From NCBI RefSeq assembly GCF_003397705.1, contig NZ_QJVB01000002.1, positions 1 through 64,000 of the forward strand: a stretch of DNA of 64,000 bases, in the 5' to 3' direction. Below are positions 33,841 through 46,453 of this stretch, one piece after another. The translations under genes and the position numbers were made by a program. Source of the DNA: Gardnerella swidsinskii (GTDB lineage: Bacteria > Actinomycetota > Actinomycetes > Actinomycetales > Bifidobacteriaceae). Each line of letters begins with the position of its first letter. Position 1 is the stretch's first letter. Under the pieces are notes generated by a model. That model was given only the letters and a program-made list of their open reading frames with translations. It did no database searches and was not told the origin of the DNA.

Positions 33841-35325
33841 ATGCAAATTAGTAAACTGCTACAAGACGAGCCAGTAGCTAGTAAAAACTTGGAATGTTAC
33901 CGCGAGCGCGGCTACACTAACGAAGATTTACTGCCAAAGCCGCAAGAAAAACGCACAATGAGCGCTCTTAATTTTTGCACTTTGTGGATGCAGTCTGTAC
34001 ACAATATTCCTAATTATGCTGCAGTTGGAGCGTTCCTTTTGATGGGATACTCTCCAATTTACGTAATGATTGGTATCATGCTTGGCGCAATTCTTACAGC
34101 AATTGTCATGGTTGCTAACGGTGTTGTAGGATCCAAATACGGCATACCGTTTTCTATGCATTTGCGCGCAACATACGGAAAAGCAGGCGCTCAACTACCA
34201 GGATTCCTTAGGGGAGTAGTTGCTGCAATATGCTGGTATGGCATTCAAACATATATAGGCGCGAAAGCTTTAGAGATTCTAGTTGGCAAAATTTGCCCTG
34301 AGTTTCTTACGTTTGGAAGCAAAATACCATTTGTAGGTTCGCACATACCTATTATTATCTCCTTCGCAATATTTTGGTTGTTTAATTTGGCGATTGGTTT
34401 AGGTGGAGGAAAGACTCTTAATAAGCTAACTGTAGTATTAAGCCCGCTTATTTACGTTGTTTTTGGTTGCATGAGCGTATGGGCTATTAGCTGTGCTGGT
34501 GGTTTATCTGCAATCATGCAATATCATGCTACTGTTCAAGCGCCAACTAATTACGGTCTTGGGCTTTTCATGATGATGGTTGTAAATTCTGTACTGGGTG
34601 TTTGGGCTGCTCCTGCCGTTTCTATTGCTGATTTTACGCAAAACGCAAAGTCAACTATGGCTCAACTAAAAGGTCAAATTGCTAGCTTCTTGCTGAGTTA
34701 CGCGCTTTTTGCTTTTACAAGCGTAGTTATTTTAGTGGGCGGATCGCTTTTTTACCATGAAACTATTACAGATGTTCTTGTTATCATAAACAAGTGGGAT
34801 AATCTTCCTGCAATTGCAATAGCTACTGGGTTGCTTCTACTTACTACAGTTTGCACAAATGCTACTGGCAATATTGTTCCTGCAGCATACCAGCTAACTG
34901 CTTTAGCTCCGCGATTTGTAAATTATAAGCGTGGCGTAGTTATTGCAGCTCTTGTAAGCACTGTGTTAATGCCGTGGAAGTTTATGGCTAATATTACAGG
35001 CTTTTTGAATCTTATTGGTATGCTTTTAGGCCCTATTGCAGGTGTTCTACTTGCTGACTATTACGTAGTAAAGCGCACGCATATTGATCTTGATCAAATT
35101 TATTACGATACAAATAGCTCGTCAAAATCTGCTTATTCTGGAACTAACTGGATATCTTATACTTCTACGATACTTGGGCTTTTATTTGCTCTTTCCGGGC
35201 AGATAATTCCTCTACTTTCACCGCTTACTCAAATCTCATGGATTGTGGGATGCGCTGTAGGTTTCGTGTGTCAAATATTACTATCAAAAGTTTTTCAGCC
35301 AACAATGGCTAAAGAAAGGAAATAA
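33841..35325 (+). CDS. NCS1-family nucleobase permease (CytX/CodB-like)
   Basis: This 494-residue product starts at the ATG at 33841, directed by AAGGAGGTG just upstream; frames reaching further left run through the attenuator hairpin. About twelve hydrophobic segments, and the family opening NFCTLWMQSVHNIPNYAAVGAF. The NCS1 family imports cytosine, purines, hydantoins or hydroxymethylpyrimidine by cation symport. Members under thi-box control (CytX) are predicted to import the thiamine pyrimidine moiety, which fits this operon. The two-base gap to the next gene shows coupling. Confidence 0.88.
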   Translation: MQISKLLQDEPVASKNLECYRERGYTNEDLLPKPQEKRTMSALNFCTLWMQSVHNIPNYAAVGAFLLMGYSPIYVMIGIMLGAILTAIVMVANGVVGSKYGIPFSMHLRATYGKAGAQLPGFLRGVVAAICWYGIQTYIGAKALEILVGKICPEFLTFGSKIPFVGSHIPIIISFAIFWLFNLAIGLGGGKTLNKLTVVLSPLIYVVFGCMSVWAISCAGGLSAIMQYHATVQAPTNYGLGLFMMMVVNSVLGVWAAPAVSIADFTQNAKSTMAQLKGQIASFLLSYALFAFTSVVILVGGSLFYHETITDVLVIINKWDNLPAIAIATGLLLLTTVCTNATGNIVPAAYQLTALAPRFVNYKRGVVIAALVSTVLMPWKFMANITGFLNLIGMLLGPIAGVLLADYYVVKRTHIDLDQIYYDTNSSSKSAYSGTNWISYTSTILGLLFALSGQIIPLLSPLTQISWIVGCAVGFVCQILLSKVFQPTMAKERK

Positions 35326-35326
35326 T

Positions 35327-36703
35327 ATGAACTACGATGTAGTAATCACAAACGGTTTGGTTGTATTCGATAATGAAGCAACTAAAGCCGATATAGCAAT
35401 TAAAGACGGCAAGTTTGCCGCTTTTGGAAGCAACTTTACAGCCGATAAAACTATTGATGCAACTGGTTTAATAGTTGTTCCTGGAAAAGTTGATTCTCAT
35501 GTTCATATTAACGCTCCAGGCGGCGGCGTTCGCGACGATTGGGAAGGTTTTGTAACAGCAACTTCTGCCGGTGCAAAAGGCGGTATTACTACAATGCTGC
35601 AAATGCCTTGCAATCAGATTCCTGCTACTACTGATGGAAAATCATTTGAGGCAGTGCTTGAAGAAGCCGACGGAAAGCTCAAGGTTGATGTTGGTCAAAC
35701 TGGTGGTTTGGAGCCGCAAAATCTAAACGGTGGAATATGCGAGCAAGATAAGCAGGGTGTCGTTAATTACAAGGCATTCCTTGGAACTACCGGCGACAGG
35801 GATTTGCAAGTTGATTTGTATAATTGCGACGATTATTCCCTCTACACAGGTATGCAGCAGATTGCTAAAACAGGCAAAATTTTGATTATGCATTGCGAAA
35901 ACGCTCCTATTACAGATCAGCTTGGAAAGAAAGCTCATCAAATGGGAGCTAGAAAGCTTTCTGAGTTCGTAGCAACCAGACCTGTTTTCACTGAAGTTGA
36001 AGCTATTGAGCGCGCTTGTCTTTTTGCTAAAGAAACTGGATGCAGAATTCATATTGTTCATGTTTCTTCACCAGAAGGTGCTCAAGCTGTTGCTGACGCT
36101 CGTAAGAATGGCGTTGACGTAAGCTGCGAAACTTGCAACCATTACCTGTATTTCGACACTTCTGAGCTTGACGAGATTGGAAATATTGCTAAGTGCACTC
36201 CGCCGATTCGTGACAAGGAAAACCAGAATGGCTTGTGGGAAAAGGTTTTTGACGGTTCTATTAACTTCATTGTTTCCGACCATTCGCCAGCTCCTTTGAG
36301 TTTGAAGCAAACTGATGATGCTTTCACAGCTTGGGGTGGTATTGGTAGCGTTCAAAACGATGTTGATGTGTTCTTTGATGAAGCTGTGCAAAAGCGCGGA
36401 ATGTCATTAACTCAATTTGTGGCATTGAATTCTAGCAATTCTGCAAAACGCTTCGATCTGAAAGGAAAAGGAAGCATACGTTTGGGTTATGATGCAGACT
36501 TGGCATTCATTAAACCAAATGCTCCTTATGTTCTTAAAGCTGAGGACCTTGAGTATCGCAATAGGTTCAGCCCGTACGTTGGTCGCACTATTGGCTGCCA
36601 GGTGGTAAGAACTTTGCTTCGCGGTGAAGAAATTTACAGCAAAGAAAACGGCGTTTGCGAAGACTTTAAAGGCAAGTTTATTCTTCATCCAGCTAAGGAT
36701 TAG
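35327..36703 (+). CDS. Cyclic amidohydrolase (allantoinase/dihydropyrimidinase-like)
   Basis: This 458-residue TIM-barrel metalloenzyme has the dinuclear-site ligands: HVH in VDSHVHINAPGG, the carboxylated lysine in NYKAFLG, H in LIMHCEN, H in HIVHVSS, and D in SDHSPAP. Sequence is closest in feel to allantoinase (AllB) and hydantoinase. With the M20 hydrolase at 32257 it forms a ring-opening plus ureido-cleaving pair as in allantoin or hydantoin use. The TPP riboswitch and adjacent thiS-thiF-thiG point to a thiamine-related substrate. No other purine-degradation gene is present nearby. Confidence 0.88.
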   Translation: MNYDVVITNGLVVFDNEATKADIAIKDGKFAAFGSNFTADKTIDATGLIVVPGKVDSHVHINAPGGGVRDDWEGFVTATSAGAKGGITTMLQMPCNQIPATTDGKSFEAVLEEADGKLKVDVGQTGGLEPQNLNGGICEQDKQGVVNYKAFLGTTGDRDLQVDLYNCDDYSLYTGMQQIAKTGKILIMHCENAPITDQLGKKAHQMGARKLSEFVATRPVFTEVEAIERACLFAKETGCRIHIVHVSSPEGAQAVADARKNGVDVSCETCNHYLYFDTSELDEIGNIAKCTPPIRDKENQNGLWEKVFDGSINFIVSDHSPAPLSLKQTDDAFTAWGGIGSVQNDVDVFFDEAVQKRGMSLTQFVALNSSNSAKRFDLKGKGSIRLGYDADLAFIKPNAPYVLKAEDLEYRNRFSPYVGRTIGCQVVRTLLRGEEIYSKENGVCEDFKGKFILHPAKD

Positions 36704-36763
36704 GTAGAATCTTTAAACGTAATATTTAAAACTTAAAGCATATTCTACAGAAAGGAGGTAAGT

Positions 36764-36961
36764 GTGCTGAAACTTAATCACGATACTGTGGATTATGTTG
36801 AGAACGAGAATTTACTTGAACTACTTAAGCGCGAAGGCTACGACAGTACTTTTGTTGCAATAGAAGTTGATGGTGAATTAGTAAAACGCAAAGATTTTGA
36901 AACTTTCATAGTTAAAGATAACGCAAAAATTGAAGTATTTAGCATTATGGGAGGAGGATGA
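36764..36961 (+). CDS. thiS: Sulfur carrier protein ThiS
   Basis: This 65-residue ubiquitin-like protein ends in the Gly-Gly tail (IMGGG), which becomes a thiocarboxylate and donates sulfur to the thiazole ring. It has a GTG start behind AAAGGAGGT (36751-36759). It is followed directly by thiF. The middle segment SIMGGG with the preceding FIVKDNAKIEVF is typical. Confidence 0.93.
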   Translation: MLKLNHDTVDYVENENLLELLKREGYDSTFVAIEVDGELVKRKDFETFIVKDNAKIEVFSIMGGG

Positions 36962-37585
36962 ATGGAAAGTGACGATATTCGCGCAAAAGTTCTTAAACGT
37001 CAGCTAAAGGAAGATAATGATTTGTTTGCTCAACAATCAGTTTCAATACTTGGCTGCGGCGGTTTAGGATCAAATATTGCGTTGATGCTTGCGCGAGCCG
37101 GCGTAAAAAAGTTGTACATTTACGATTTTGACAGTATCGAGTATTCGAATTTAAACCGTCAAAATTATACGATTAACGAAATTGGACAACACAAAGTATC
37201 TGCTACTAAAGCGCGGCTTAATGAAACTTTGCCGTACGTTGAAGTAGAAGCTTTTGTGCAAAAAGTTACGCCGGAATCGTTAGATGAGATTGCTGAGCGC
37301 TCCGACTTGTTTATTGAAGCATTCGACAATCGCGAATCGAAAGCAATGGTTCTTGACTATTTCATGAATCATCCTAACAAATATGTTATTACTGCTTCTG
37401 GTTTATCTGGACTAGGAGATATTAGGAACATCAAAATTAAGCATCTTTCAAACGTGTGCTTAGTGGGTGATTTTAAGTCTTCTCCTGAAGAAGGCTTGTA
37501 TTTGCCTTATGTTTCGATTATCGCAAGTTTAGAAGCGTTAGAAGCGTTGAAATGGATAAAAAATGGAGGAAATTATGGAGAATGA
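36962..37585 (+). CDS. thiF: ThiS adenylyltransferase ThiF
   Basis: This 207-residue E1-like enzyme activates the C-terminus of ThiS. The nucleotide-binding loop ILGCGGLGSN lies near residues 29-38, followed by IYDFDSIEYSNLNRQ, the metal and adenylate-binding segment. It is a short form without the CxxC zinc pairs of longer ThiF/MoeB proteins, like the ThiF variants of many anaerobes. The start is the base after the thiS stop, and the 3' end overlaps thiG by 11 bp. Confidence 0.92.
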   Translation: MESDDIRAKVLKRQLKEDNDLFAQQSVSILGCGGLGSNIALMLARAGVKKLYIYDFDSIEYSNLNRQNYTINEIGQHKVSATKARLNETLPYVEVEAFVQKVTPESLDEIAERSDLFIEAFDNRESKAMVLDYFMNHPNKYVITASGLSGLGDIRNIKIKHLSNVCLVGDFKSSPEEGLYLPYVSIIASLEALEALKWIKNGGNYGE

Positions 37586-38342
37586 AGATTATTTAGAATT
37601 GGGCGGTAAGAAGTTTACTTCTCGATACATTTTGGGTTCTGGAAAGTATTCTGAGGAGCTTATTGATGCCGCAGTAAATAGTGCTAAAGCTGAAATGATT
37701 ACTGTAGCAATTCGCTATAGCGAGAAAGCTGCAGGAATTTTAAAGCATATTCCAGAAGGCGTTACCATTTTGCCTAATACTAGCGGATGCGTAACTGTAG
37801 AGGAAGCAGTTAACACTGCACATATTGCTCGCGAAATGGGTTGCGGAAACTTCATCAAGCTTGAGATTATTCCTGATCGCAAGTATTTATTGCCAAACAA
37901 TGAAGCTACTTTGCAAGCAACAAAGATTTTGGCTGACGAAGGTTTTACTGTTCTTCCTTACATGTATCCAGATTTGTACTTTGCTAAGGCAATGCGCGAC
38001 GCTGGAGCTGCCGCAATTATGCCTCTCGGCTCTTTGATTGGCTCTAACAAGGGTCTTGAAACTAAGAAGTTTATTCAGCTTATTATCGACGAAATCGATC
38101 TTCCTGTTATTGTCGATGCCGGCATTGGCGTTCCAAGCCAGGCTGCTGAAGCAATGGAAATGGGTGCTGCAGCTGTAATGGCAAATACTGGAGTTGCTAC
38201 TGCAAACGATATTGTGCTTATGGCTAAAGCATTCAAGCTTGGTATTGAAGCAGGCCGCGCAGCTTATCTTGCAGGCCCTGGTCGAGTGCTTGAAAAGGGT
38301 GCAACACCATCTTCTCCAAAGCGCGATGACGAAAGCAAGTAA
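37575..38342 (+). CDS. thiG: Thiazole synthase ThiG
   Basis: About 255 residues from the ATG at 37575, which has GGAGG at 37566-37570. ThiG condenses deoxyxylulose phosphate, dehydroglycine and ThiS-thiocarboxylate into the thiazole phosphate. Motifs are present: [61 protein letters not shown]. No ThiH or ThiO is in the operon, so dehydroglycine must come from elsewhere. A hairpin at 38397 ends the operon. Confidence 0.94.
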   Translation: MENEDYLELGGKKFTSRYILGSGKYSEELIDAAVNSAKAEMITVAIRYSEKAAGILKHIPEGVTILPNTSGCVTVEEAVNTAHIAREMGCGNFIKLEIIPDRKYLLPNNEATLQATKILADEGFTVLPYMYPDLYFAKAMRDAGAAAIMPLGSLIGSNKGLETKKFIQLIIDEIDLPVIVDAGIGVPSQAAEAMEMGAAAVMANTGVATANDIVLMAKAFKLGIEAGRAAYLAGPGRVLEKGATPSSPKRDDESK

Positions 38343-38396
38343 GCAAACAAATAAAATAAGTTTTCAACTTAAAACACTAAAAATCTGAAACAAGTA

Positions 38397-38431
38397 AGCC
38401 TTACAAGTGCAGCAAATACTTGTAAGGCTTG
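38397..38431. terminator. 13-bp hairpin after thiG
   Basis: AAGCCTTACAAGT (38397-38409) pairs perfectly with ACTTGTAAGGCTT (38419-38431). No T-run follows directly, but its position after the thi operon and before a tRNA suits a transcription stop. Confidence 0.65.
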
Positions 38432-38485
38432 CGACATACCTAATTTGCACTTTTTATGAAAATGATATAAGGTATTCACTTGTTT

Positions 38486-38558
38486 GCGGACATAGCTTAG
38501 TTGGTAAAGCGCAACCTTGCCAAGGTTGAGACCGCGGGTTCGAGTCCCGTTGTCCGCT
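38486..38558 (+). tRNA. tRNA-Gly (GCC), second copy
   Basis: Base-for-base identical over 73 nt to the tRNA-Gly at 31390-31462, with unrelated flanks. The two copies bracket the thiamine operon in direct orientation. Confidence 0.97.
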
Positions 38559-38754
38559 CCATTTTTTTCTCAATATTCGAAGCCGTCGTATTCTCTTATT
38601 AGCAATCTATTGATGAAATAATTTCGATAAATAATGTCGCGCATTTTATAACATGCATAATTTCTTATATACTAAAATAATGTGATTAAACGCCACATTA
38701 TGTGCGCTAAAAATATAAAACAAAAACTCACATGCCACAAAGCAAAGTGAAAGA

Positions 38755-41700
38755 ATGGGGATTATGACTAACAACATGCAAACTACTGAAAATTCAGAAT
38801 CTCAGGAAGATAGTATGTTGCAACTACAAGAATCTCTTAACTCGCTGTGGTCAGAAGGCAATCCAATAGATATTTCGTCGCGCGCTAAAAAGTACGTTAT
38901 TAAAGATTTTCCACAAACAAATACCAACAATCAATTAGGCTGGGTTCAACTTAACAAGAAAAAAGAATACACGTCAATTGGATTATTTAAAGAAGACGGA
39001 AGAAAATTCCTTCAACTAGCAGTAGCAGATTCAGAAGGGCGAATATTTCTCGGCAGCAAACTTAGCTACGAAGATATTCAAGACATGAGACCGCAACTTT
39101 CATTTGTAGAAAAAAATAATTCTTCACTGAAAGATTTACACCGTTTTTATGGAAAACAATATAAAAAAACAAAAATTACTCTAAAATGTGCATTTTCGGA
39201 AGCGTTTGACGAAACATACACCAAACATACAGACTATGATATGGATAATATCGTAGAATCCTATTTAAATGGCGACGCAACCGTAGAAGATTTTCTCGCT
39301 TCTTTAGAAAGCAGTAAGTCTAAAAGCGCGTTAAAACCAGAACAACGCTCTAAAACTTTTGCCGGAAAAATAAACCACTTTTCTAAAACTTTTTCAAAAA
39401 TTAGAAAAGAAAACGTATTTTGCGTATCAAACGGAGACTTAGTTTTACAACTTTCAGAAGATAACGGTTTAATTAAAATCGGTTCGTGGATCTCACACGG
39501 GTTCGGAACTAAAAAAACTTATACTCTCGAAGAGTTACGAACTAAACTTCCAGAAAACTTACGATGCAATCTTACATACAGAAATGCAATAACAATAGCA
39601 TTCTTTGCAGCATTATTCATTCCAGACATGCACAAGTCTTTAACTGGATTTGGTTACAGCAATATACTTCGCAGACTAGAACACGAAGCACCTTTAGGAG
39701 CAATACGAAGAAGTGTAGAAGACATAAAAATAGCGAAAAAAGAGAATTTAAGAGTTTCAGGTTTAGAAGAATATTTCGAAAAATTAATGCGCTCAACTGG
39801 AGCTTTAGAAACAGAACGCAGTCTGGAAGCAGTGCATGGTGCAGAACGCCTACACATGCAAAAATCTCAGCAAACAGAAGCAAACTACTTACTTTGGGAT
39901 GATGCTTTGGAACCAAATGCTGCACTCAAAGTACTTAAAATAGAAGGCGCTATTAACCGTTTATATTCAATTTATGATTGTCTGCAAATTAACTCCATTA
40001 TGGGAGGAAAAACTTGCGAAAATACTATAAAAGAAGAGCAGGCATCACAAATCGACATGGCAATGATTAAAGATGTTGCTTTTGCAGCAAGCGGTTCAAT
40101 AGGTATGCAATTTTTTGGCAATCCTCTGATGGACGACAAAATAAGACCTATTTTGCACATGTGGAGAAGAGCAAAGCAGGTAAAAAATAACGATAAGTAT
40201 TTCAATAAGATAGATAACGACAGTGAATGGTCCTATAGGCAGCGTCTTTCTAATCTTATTAGAAGCGTATATTTGCCGTTCCGTTTTGACGCGGAATTCC
40301 GATCTAATTTAGAAGATGGTAACGTGGCAATAAACCTTACTACAGCTGGAGCTGCACTTATGCCATCTGTAGCTTACGTTAATGAGGATAAATCTTGGAA
40401 AAATCTGAATGACGACGATAAAGAAAAACTAGCTACAAACTACAATCTTCAAGTTGGAATGATAATGTCTACTCTAGCTTTTGGAGCAAGCGGTAAAGTA
40501 AAAAATGTTTCTATACGCTTAGATTCAATAGGCTTAGAAGAGATGGTTACAGCACAAAACAATGCTATGAACAATCTTGTAAATCGTACTCTTAATGCGC
40601 TTAACGTTATGAATAGTGACGCTGCAAATAATGATTCATCCAAGCCAAAAGGAGATCCAAAAGACGGTGACATTCATGGAGACCCGTCTAAATTGCAAGA
40701 AATGCAGCAGACTAATATTAGTAACGCAAACAAGACAAACAATAATGTCATATCCATGCATGCGAGCGCAAGCAGCCAAGAATTAAACTCAGAAACAGGC
40801 ACAAACGCAGATTCTAACAAAAATCAACTGTCCGAAAACAGCATGGATAAGTCTAAAGAAGAAAATTCATTTGCAGCTTTTACTACAGCACCATCCATAC
40901 GAGCTCTAACTACAGTTACGTTTAGCAGAGACAGATTTATAAAACTTATTCACCAAAACGGATTAAATAATCCTATAAAAACATACGAAAAATTTAATGC
41001 CAAATTAAACATTGATTCTCATGGAAAATTAAATACCATCGAACCAGATTTTGATGTTCACAGTAGCCGCTTTTCTCCTCATGGATCACAAGAAGAACCT
41101 GAATTTTCTGACAAAATTTTTACAGCAGATCAGGAAAGCATACTGGGAACACAATACGCACAAGGGCTTTCTATACAACGTGAAGATCTTCTGCAACAAG
41201 CTGTTGCCGACTTCCATCATATTGCTTCAGAACTTATGCCAACAACTGCACAAAAAGCTCACGAAGCTATGAGTATTATTGAAAGCATTGACGATCCTGA
41301 ACTTAACGCTCAAGCAGATTCAATAACGCGAGCGCTAATTGACGAAACAGATTTACCTAATCTTTCATTTACTACAGCAAAACGTATAAGAGATATTCGT
41401 ACAAAAGCTCACGAACAGTTTATGAATGGGGACCTTAGCGAGGCTTTAAAAGAGTACGAAAATTCTGTAGCACAATTCGATACTATGTTTACTAGCAGCG
41501 AAGCTGTACCAAGATACTTTAATTCCTACGCTGAGAGAGTAATTTATAATCATCTATTTGCAACTAAAGAAGAACGAACAAGACTTATTCCTGACGGTCT
41601 TTTCTACGCGCATATGGAACTTGCTGATTTACTTTCGCAATTAAACCAACATGACGAAGCTTTACGCCATTTAAATATTATGGTTTCGTACGCTCCTACT

Positions 41701-42207
41701 TACGCTCTTTCTCATTTAAGATTAGCTGATATACTTGCGCAAAAAGAGGATTGGTCATCTGTTATTGCAGCTTGCATTAACGCTTTGAATGTGTCTCTCG
41801 ATAGGGATGACGCTGCTTTTGCTTACTATAAGCTCGCTTATGCGGAATGGATGCAGAATAATTTCCTCATTGCTGCATCTTCATATAGAATGGCACAATA
41901 CTTAGCTCCAGGAAAGATTGAGCCGCTAGAAATGGAACTTGATGAGCTTCTTTCTAGAATGAGATCGCAGTGCAAGCTAATACCGAGCAATATACATGAA
42001 GCACAGATGGCTCTTCTTTCTGAAGACGTACCAGCTTGGCCTGATATTGAAGCAGAAGAGATTATTGATAAAGCAGCAAAATTAACTGTGAACGATGGAA
42101 TGTTTGTAATTGCAAGAACTTTATGTGTTGCAAATATTCGAATGACTTCTAACGAAGATCTAAGTAGCACAGTACAAACACAGTTCTTAAGATCTTTAAA
42201 CGCTTAA
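38755..42207 (+). CDS. Large TPR-containing protein of unknown function
   Basis: This product has 1150 residues; start at 38755, with an alternative ATG at 38764. No signal peptide or membrane segment is apparent. The N-terminal half is unassigned. Residues about 640-710 form a low-complexity, asparagine/serine-rich linker. The C-terminal 350 residues hold tetratricopeptide-like helical repeats (HMELADLLSQLNQHDEALRHLNIMVSYAPTYALSHLRLADILAQ and following). TPRs mediate protein contacts. It sits alone in front of ligA with its own presumed promoter. It resembles TPR proteins of other bifidobacteria, but no role is known to me. Confidence 0.75.
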   Translation: MGIMTNNMQTTENSESQEDSMLQLQESLNSLWSEGNPIDISSRAKKYVIKDFPQTNTNNQLGWVQLNKKKEYTSIGLFKEDGRKFLQLAVADSEGRIFLGSKLSYEDIQDMRPQLSFVEKNNSSLKDLHRFYGKQYKKTKITLKCAFSEAFDETYTKHTDYDMDNIVESYLNGDATVEDFLASLESSKSKSALKPEQRSKTFAGKINHFSKTFSKIRKENVFCVSNGDLVLQLSEDNGLIKIGSWISHGFGTKKTYTLEELRTKLPENLRCNLTYRNAITIAFFAALFIPDMHKSLTGFGYSNILRRLEHEAPLGAIRRSVEDIKIAKKENLRVSGLEEYFEKLMRSTGALETERSLEAVHGAERLHMQKSQQTEANYLLWDDALEPNAALKVLKIEGAINRLYSIYDCLQINSIMGGKTCENTIKEEQASQIDMAMIKDVAFAASGSIGMQFFGNPLMDDKIRPILHMWRRAKQVKNNDKYFNKIDNDSEWSYRQRLSNLIRSVYLPFRFDAEFRSNLEDGNVAINLTTAGAALMPSVAYVNEDKSWKNLNDDDKEKLATNYNLQVGMIMSTLAFGASGKVKNVSIRLDSIGLEEMVTAQNNAMNNLVNRTLNALNVMNSDAANNDSSKPKGDPKDGDIHGDPSKLQEMQQTNISNANKTNNNVISMHASASSQELNSETGTNADSNKNQLSENSMDKSKEENSFAAFTTAPSIRALTTVTFSRDRFIKLIHQNGLNNPIKTYEKFNAKLNIDSHGKLNTIEPDFDVHSSRFSPHGSQEEPEFSDKIFTADQESILGTQYAQGLSIQREDLLQQAVADFHHIASELMPTTAQKAHEAMSIIESIDDPELNAQADSITRALIDETDLPNLSFTTAKRIRDIRTKAHEQFMNGDLSEALKEYENSVAQFDTMFTSSEAVPRYFNSYAERVIYNHLFATKEERTRLIPDGLFYAHMELADLLSQLNQHDEALRHLNIMVSYAPTYALSHLRLADILAQKEDWSSVIAACINALNVSLDRDDAAFAYYKLAYAEWMQNNFLIAASSYRMAQYLAPGKIEPLEMELDELLSRMRSQCKLIPSNIHEAQMALLSEDVPAWPDIEAEEIIDKAAKLTVNDGMFVIARTLCVANIRMTSNEDLSSTVQTQFLRSLNA

Positions 42208-42325
42208 GAAATAGAGCAAGCAGTTTTAAAATTTATTAGCTTAATACTCAATACATCATTGAATAGTTTTTACTGTGCTTATACAGTCTTATTAGATACT
42301 GTTTATAGGCATTAGTAAAACGTAG

Positions 42326-45229
<2,904 letters not shown>

Positions 45230-45232
45230 CGC

Positions 45233-46360
45233 ATGAATACAAGTGAACTCGAAAAACAAGTTTACGATTTGCTGGGTAGCGTTATTGATCCAGAATTAGG
45301 TCGCTCTGTTACCGAATTAAATATGGTAACTGGAGTGCATGTGATAAAAAAAGCTGAAACTATTGATGCAACAAAGTTTGCTTATGATGTAGAAATAAAT
45401 CTTGAACTTACTGTGCCAAATTGCCCTCTTGCAGAAGTGATTACAGGACGAGTTCAAGAAGCTATATCTAAATATCCTCAAGCAATACTCATACCGCACG
45501 TTAACGCTACTGCAATGAGTAAAACTAAATTAGAAAAGTTAGTTGCAGATTTAAAAGCTGAACGCAAAGAAAATCCATTTAATAAAGCTGGCACTCGCAC
45601 GAGAATTTTTGCTATAGCTTCTGGGAAAGGCGGAGTGGGAAAATCTTCTATAACTGCTAATTTAGCTGCAACTTTTGCAGCATTAGGTTACGATACTGCA
45701 GCTATCGACGCCGATATTTACGGCTTTTCTTTACCGCGAATGTTTGGAGTTAATTCTCAACCAACAAATTTAAACGGAATGCTTATGCCTGTAGTTGCTT
45801 GGGGAGTAAAGCTTATTTCTATTGGAATGTTTGCTGGAACCGATCGTGCTATTTTGTGGAGAGGACCACGATTACAACGTTCTTTAGAACAGTTTCTTTC
45901 CGATGTTTGGTGGGGCAACCCCGATGTTTTACTTCTTGATTTAGCTCCAGGCACAGGAGATATGGCATTAGCTGTAGCACAATCCTTACCAAATGTAGAG
46001 CTTGTTGTAGTAACAACTCCACAGCCTAGTGCATCAGATGTGGCAGTTAGATCAGGTCTTATGGCTTTGCAAATTCCTGTAAAAGTTCGCGGAGTTGTTG
46101 AGAACATGAGCTGGTTTGAAAATAACGGCGAGCGCTTAGAATTGTTTGGTTCAGGAGGAGGAAAGAGAGTAAGCGAACAACTTTGTAACGCTCTTGACAC
46201 TAATGTGCCTCTTTTAGCTCAACTTCCTTTAGATCCTGCGCTTAGAGAAACTGGTGAAGCAGGGCGACCTGCTGTTCTAACCGAAGATGGAAAATTGGCA
46301 GATTCTAATTTAGCTAATACTTTTATTCATTTAGCTAAATCTTTAATAAAAAACTCTTAA
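45233..46360 (+). CDS. mrp: Mrp/NBP35-type Fe-S cluster carrier ATPase
   Basis: This 375-residue product has an N-terminal MIP18/DUF59 domain (LLGSVIDPELGRSVTELNMV) and a P-loop ATPase domain with deviant Walker A GKGGVGKSS at residues 131-139. Mrp (ApbC) proteins bind a [4Fe-4S] cluster between subunits and hand it to apo-enzymes. The C-terminal CxxC of many homologues is not evident, so the cluster site may differ. It is co-transcribed with ligA and terminated by the bidirectional hairpin at 46393. Confidence 0.92.
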   Translation: MNTSELEKQVYDLLGSVIDPELGRSVTELNMVTGVHVIKKAETIDATKFAYDVEINLELTVPNCPLAEVITGRVQEAISKYPQAILIPHVNATAMSKTKLEKLVADLKAERKENPFNKAGTRTRIFAIASGKGGVGKSSITANLAATFAALGYDTAAIDADIYGFSLPRMFGVNSQPTNLNGMLMPVVAWGVKLISIGMFAGTDRAILWRGPRLQRSLEQFLSDVWWGNPDVLLLDLAPGTGDMALAVAQSLPNVELVVVTTPQPSASDVAVRSGLMALQIPVKVRGVVENMSWFENNGERLELFGSGGGKRVSEQLCNALDTNVPLLAQLPLDPALRETGEAGRPAVLTEDGKLADSNLANTFIHLAKSLIKNS

Positions 46361-46392
46361 AAGCAAATAAATCTTAAAATACAGCCGAAAAA

Positions 46393-46437
46393 TAAGTATG
46401 GGGTCGCTTGATTTTTAAGCAACCCCATACTTTTAAT
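46393..46437. terminator. Bidirectional terminator between mrp and DUF349 gene
   Basis: AAGTATGGGGT (46393-46403) pairs with ACCCCATACTT (46422-46432), with an inner GCTT/AAGC. A TTTT tract on one side and an A-rich run on the other suit both convergent genes. Confidence 0.85.
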
Positions 46438-46453
46438 TAGTTATAAAACTAAT

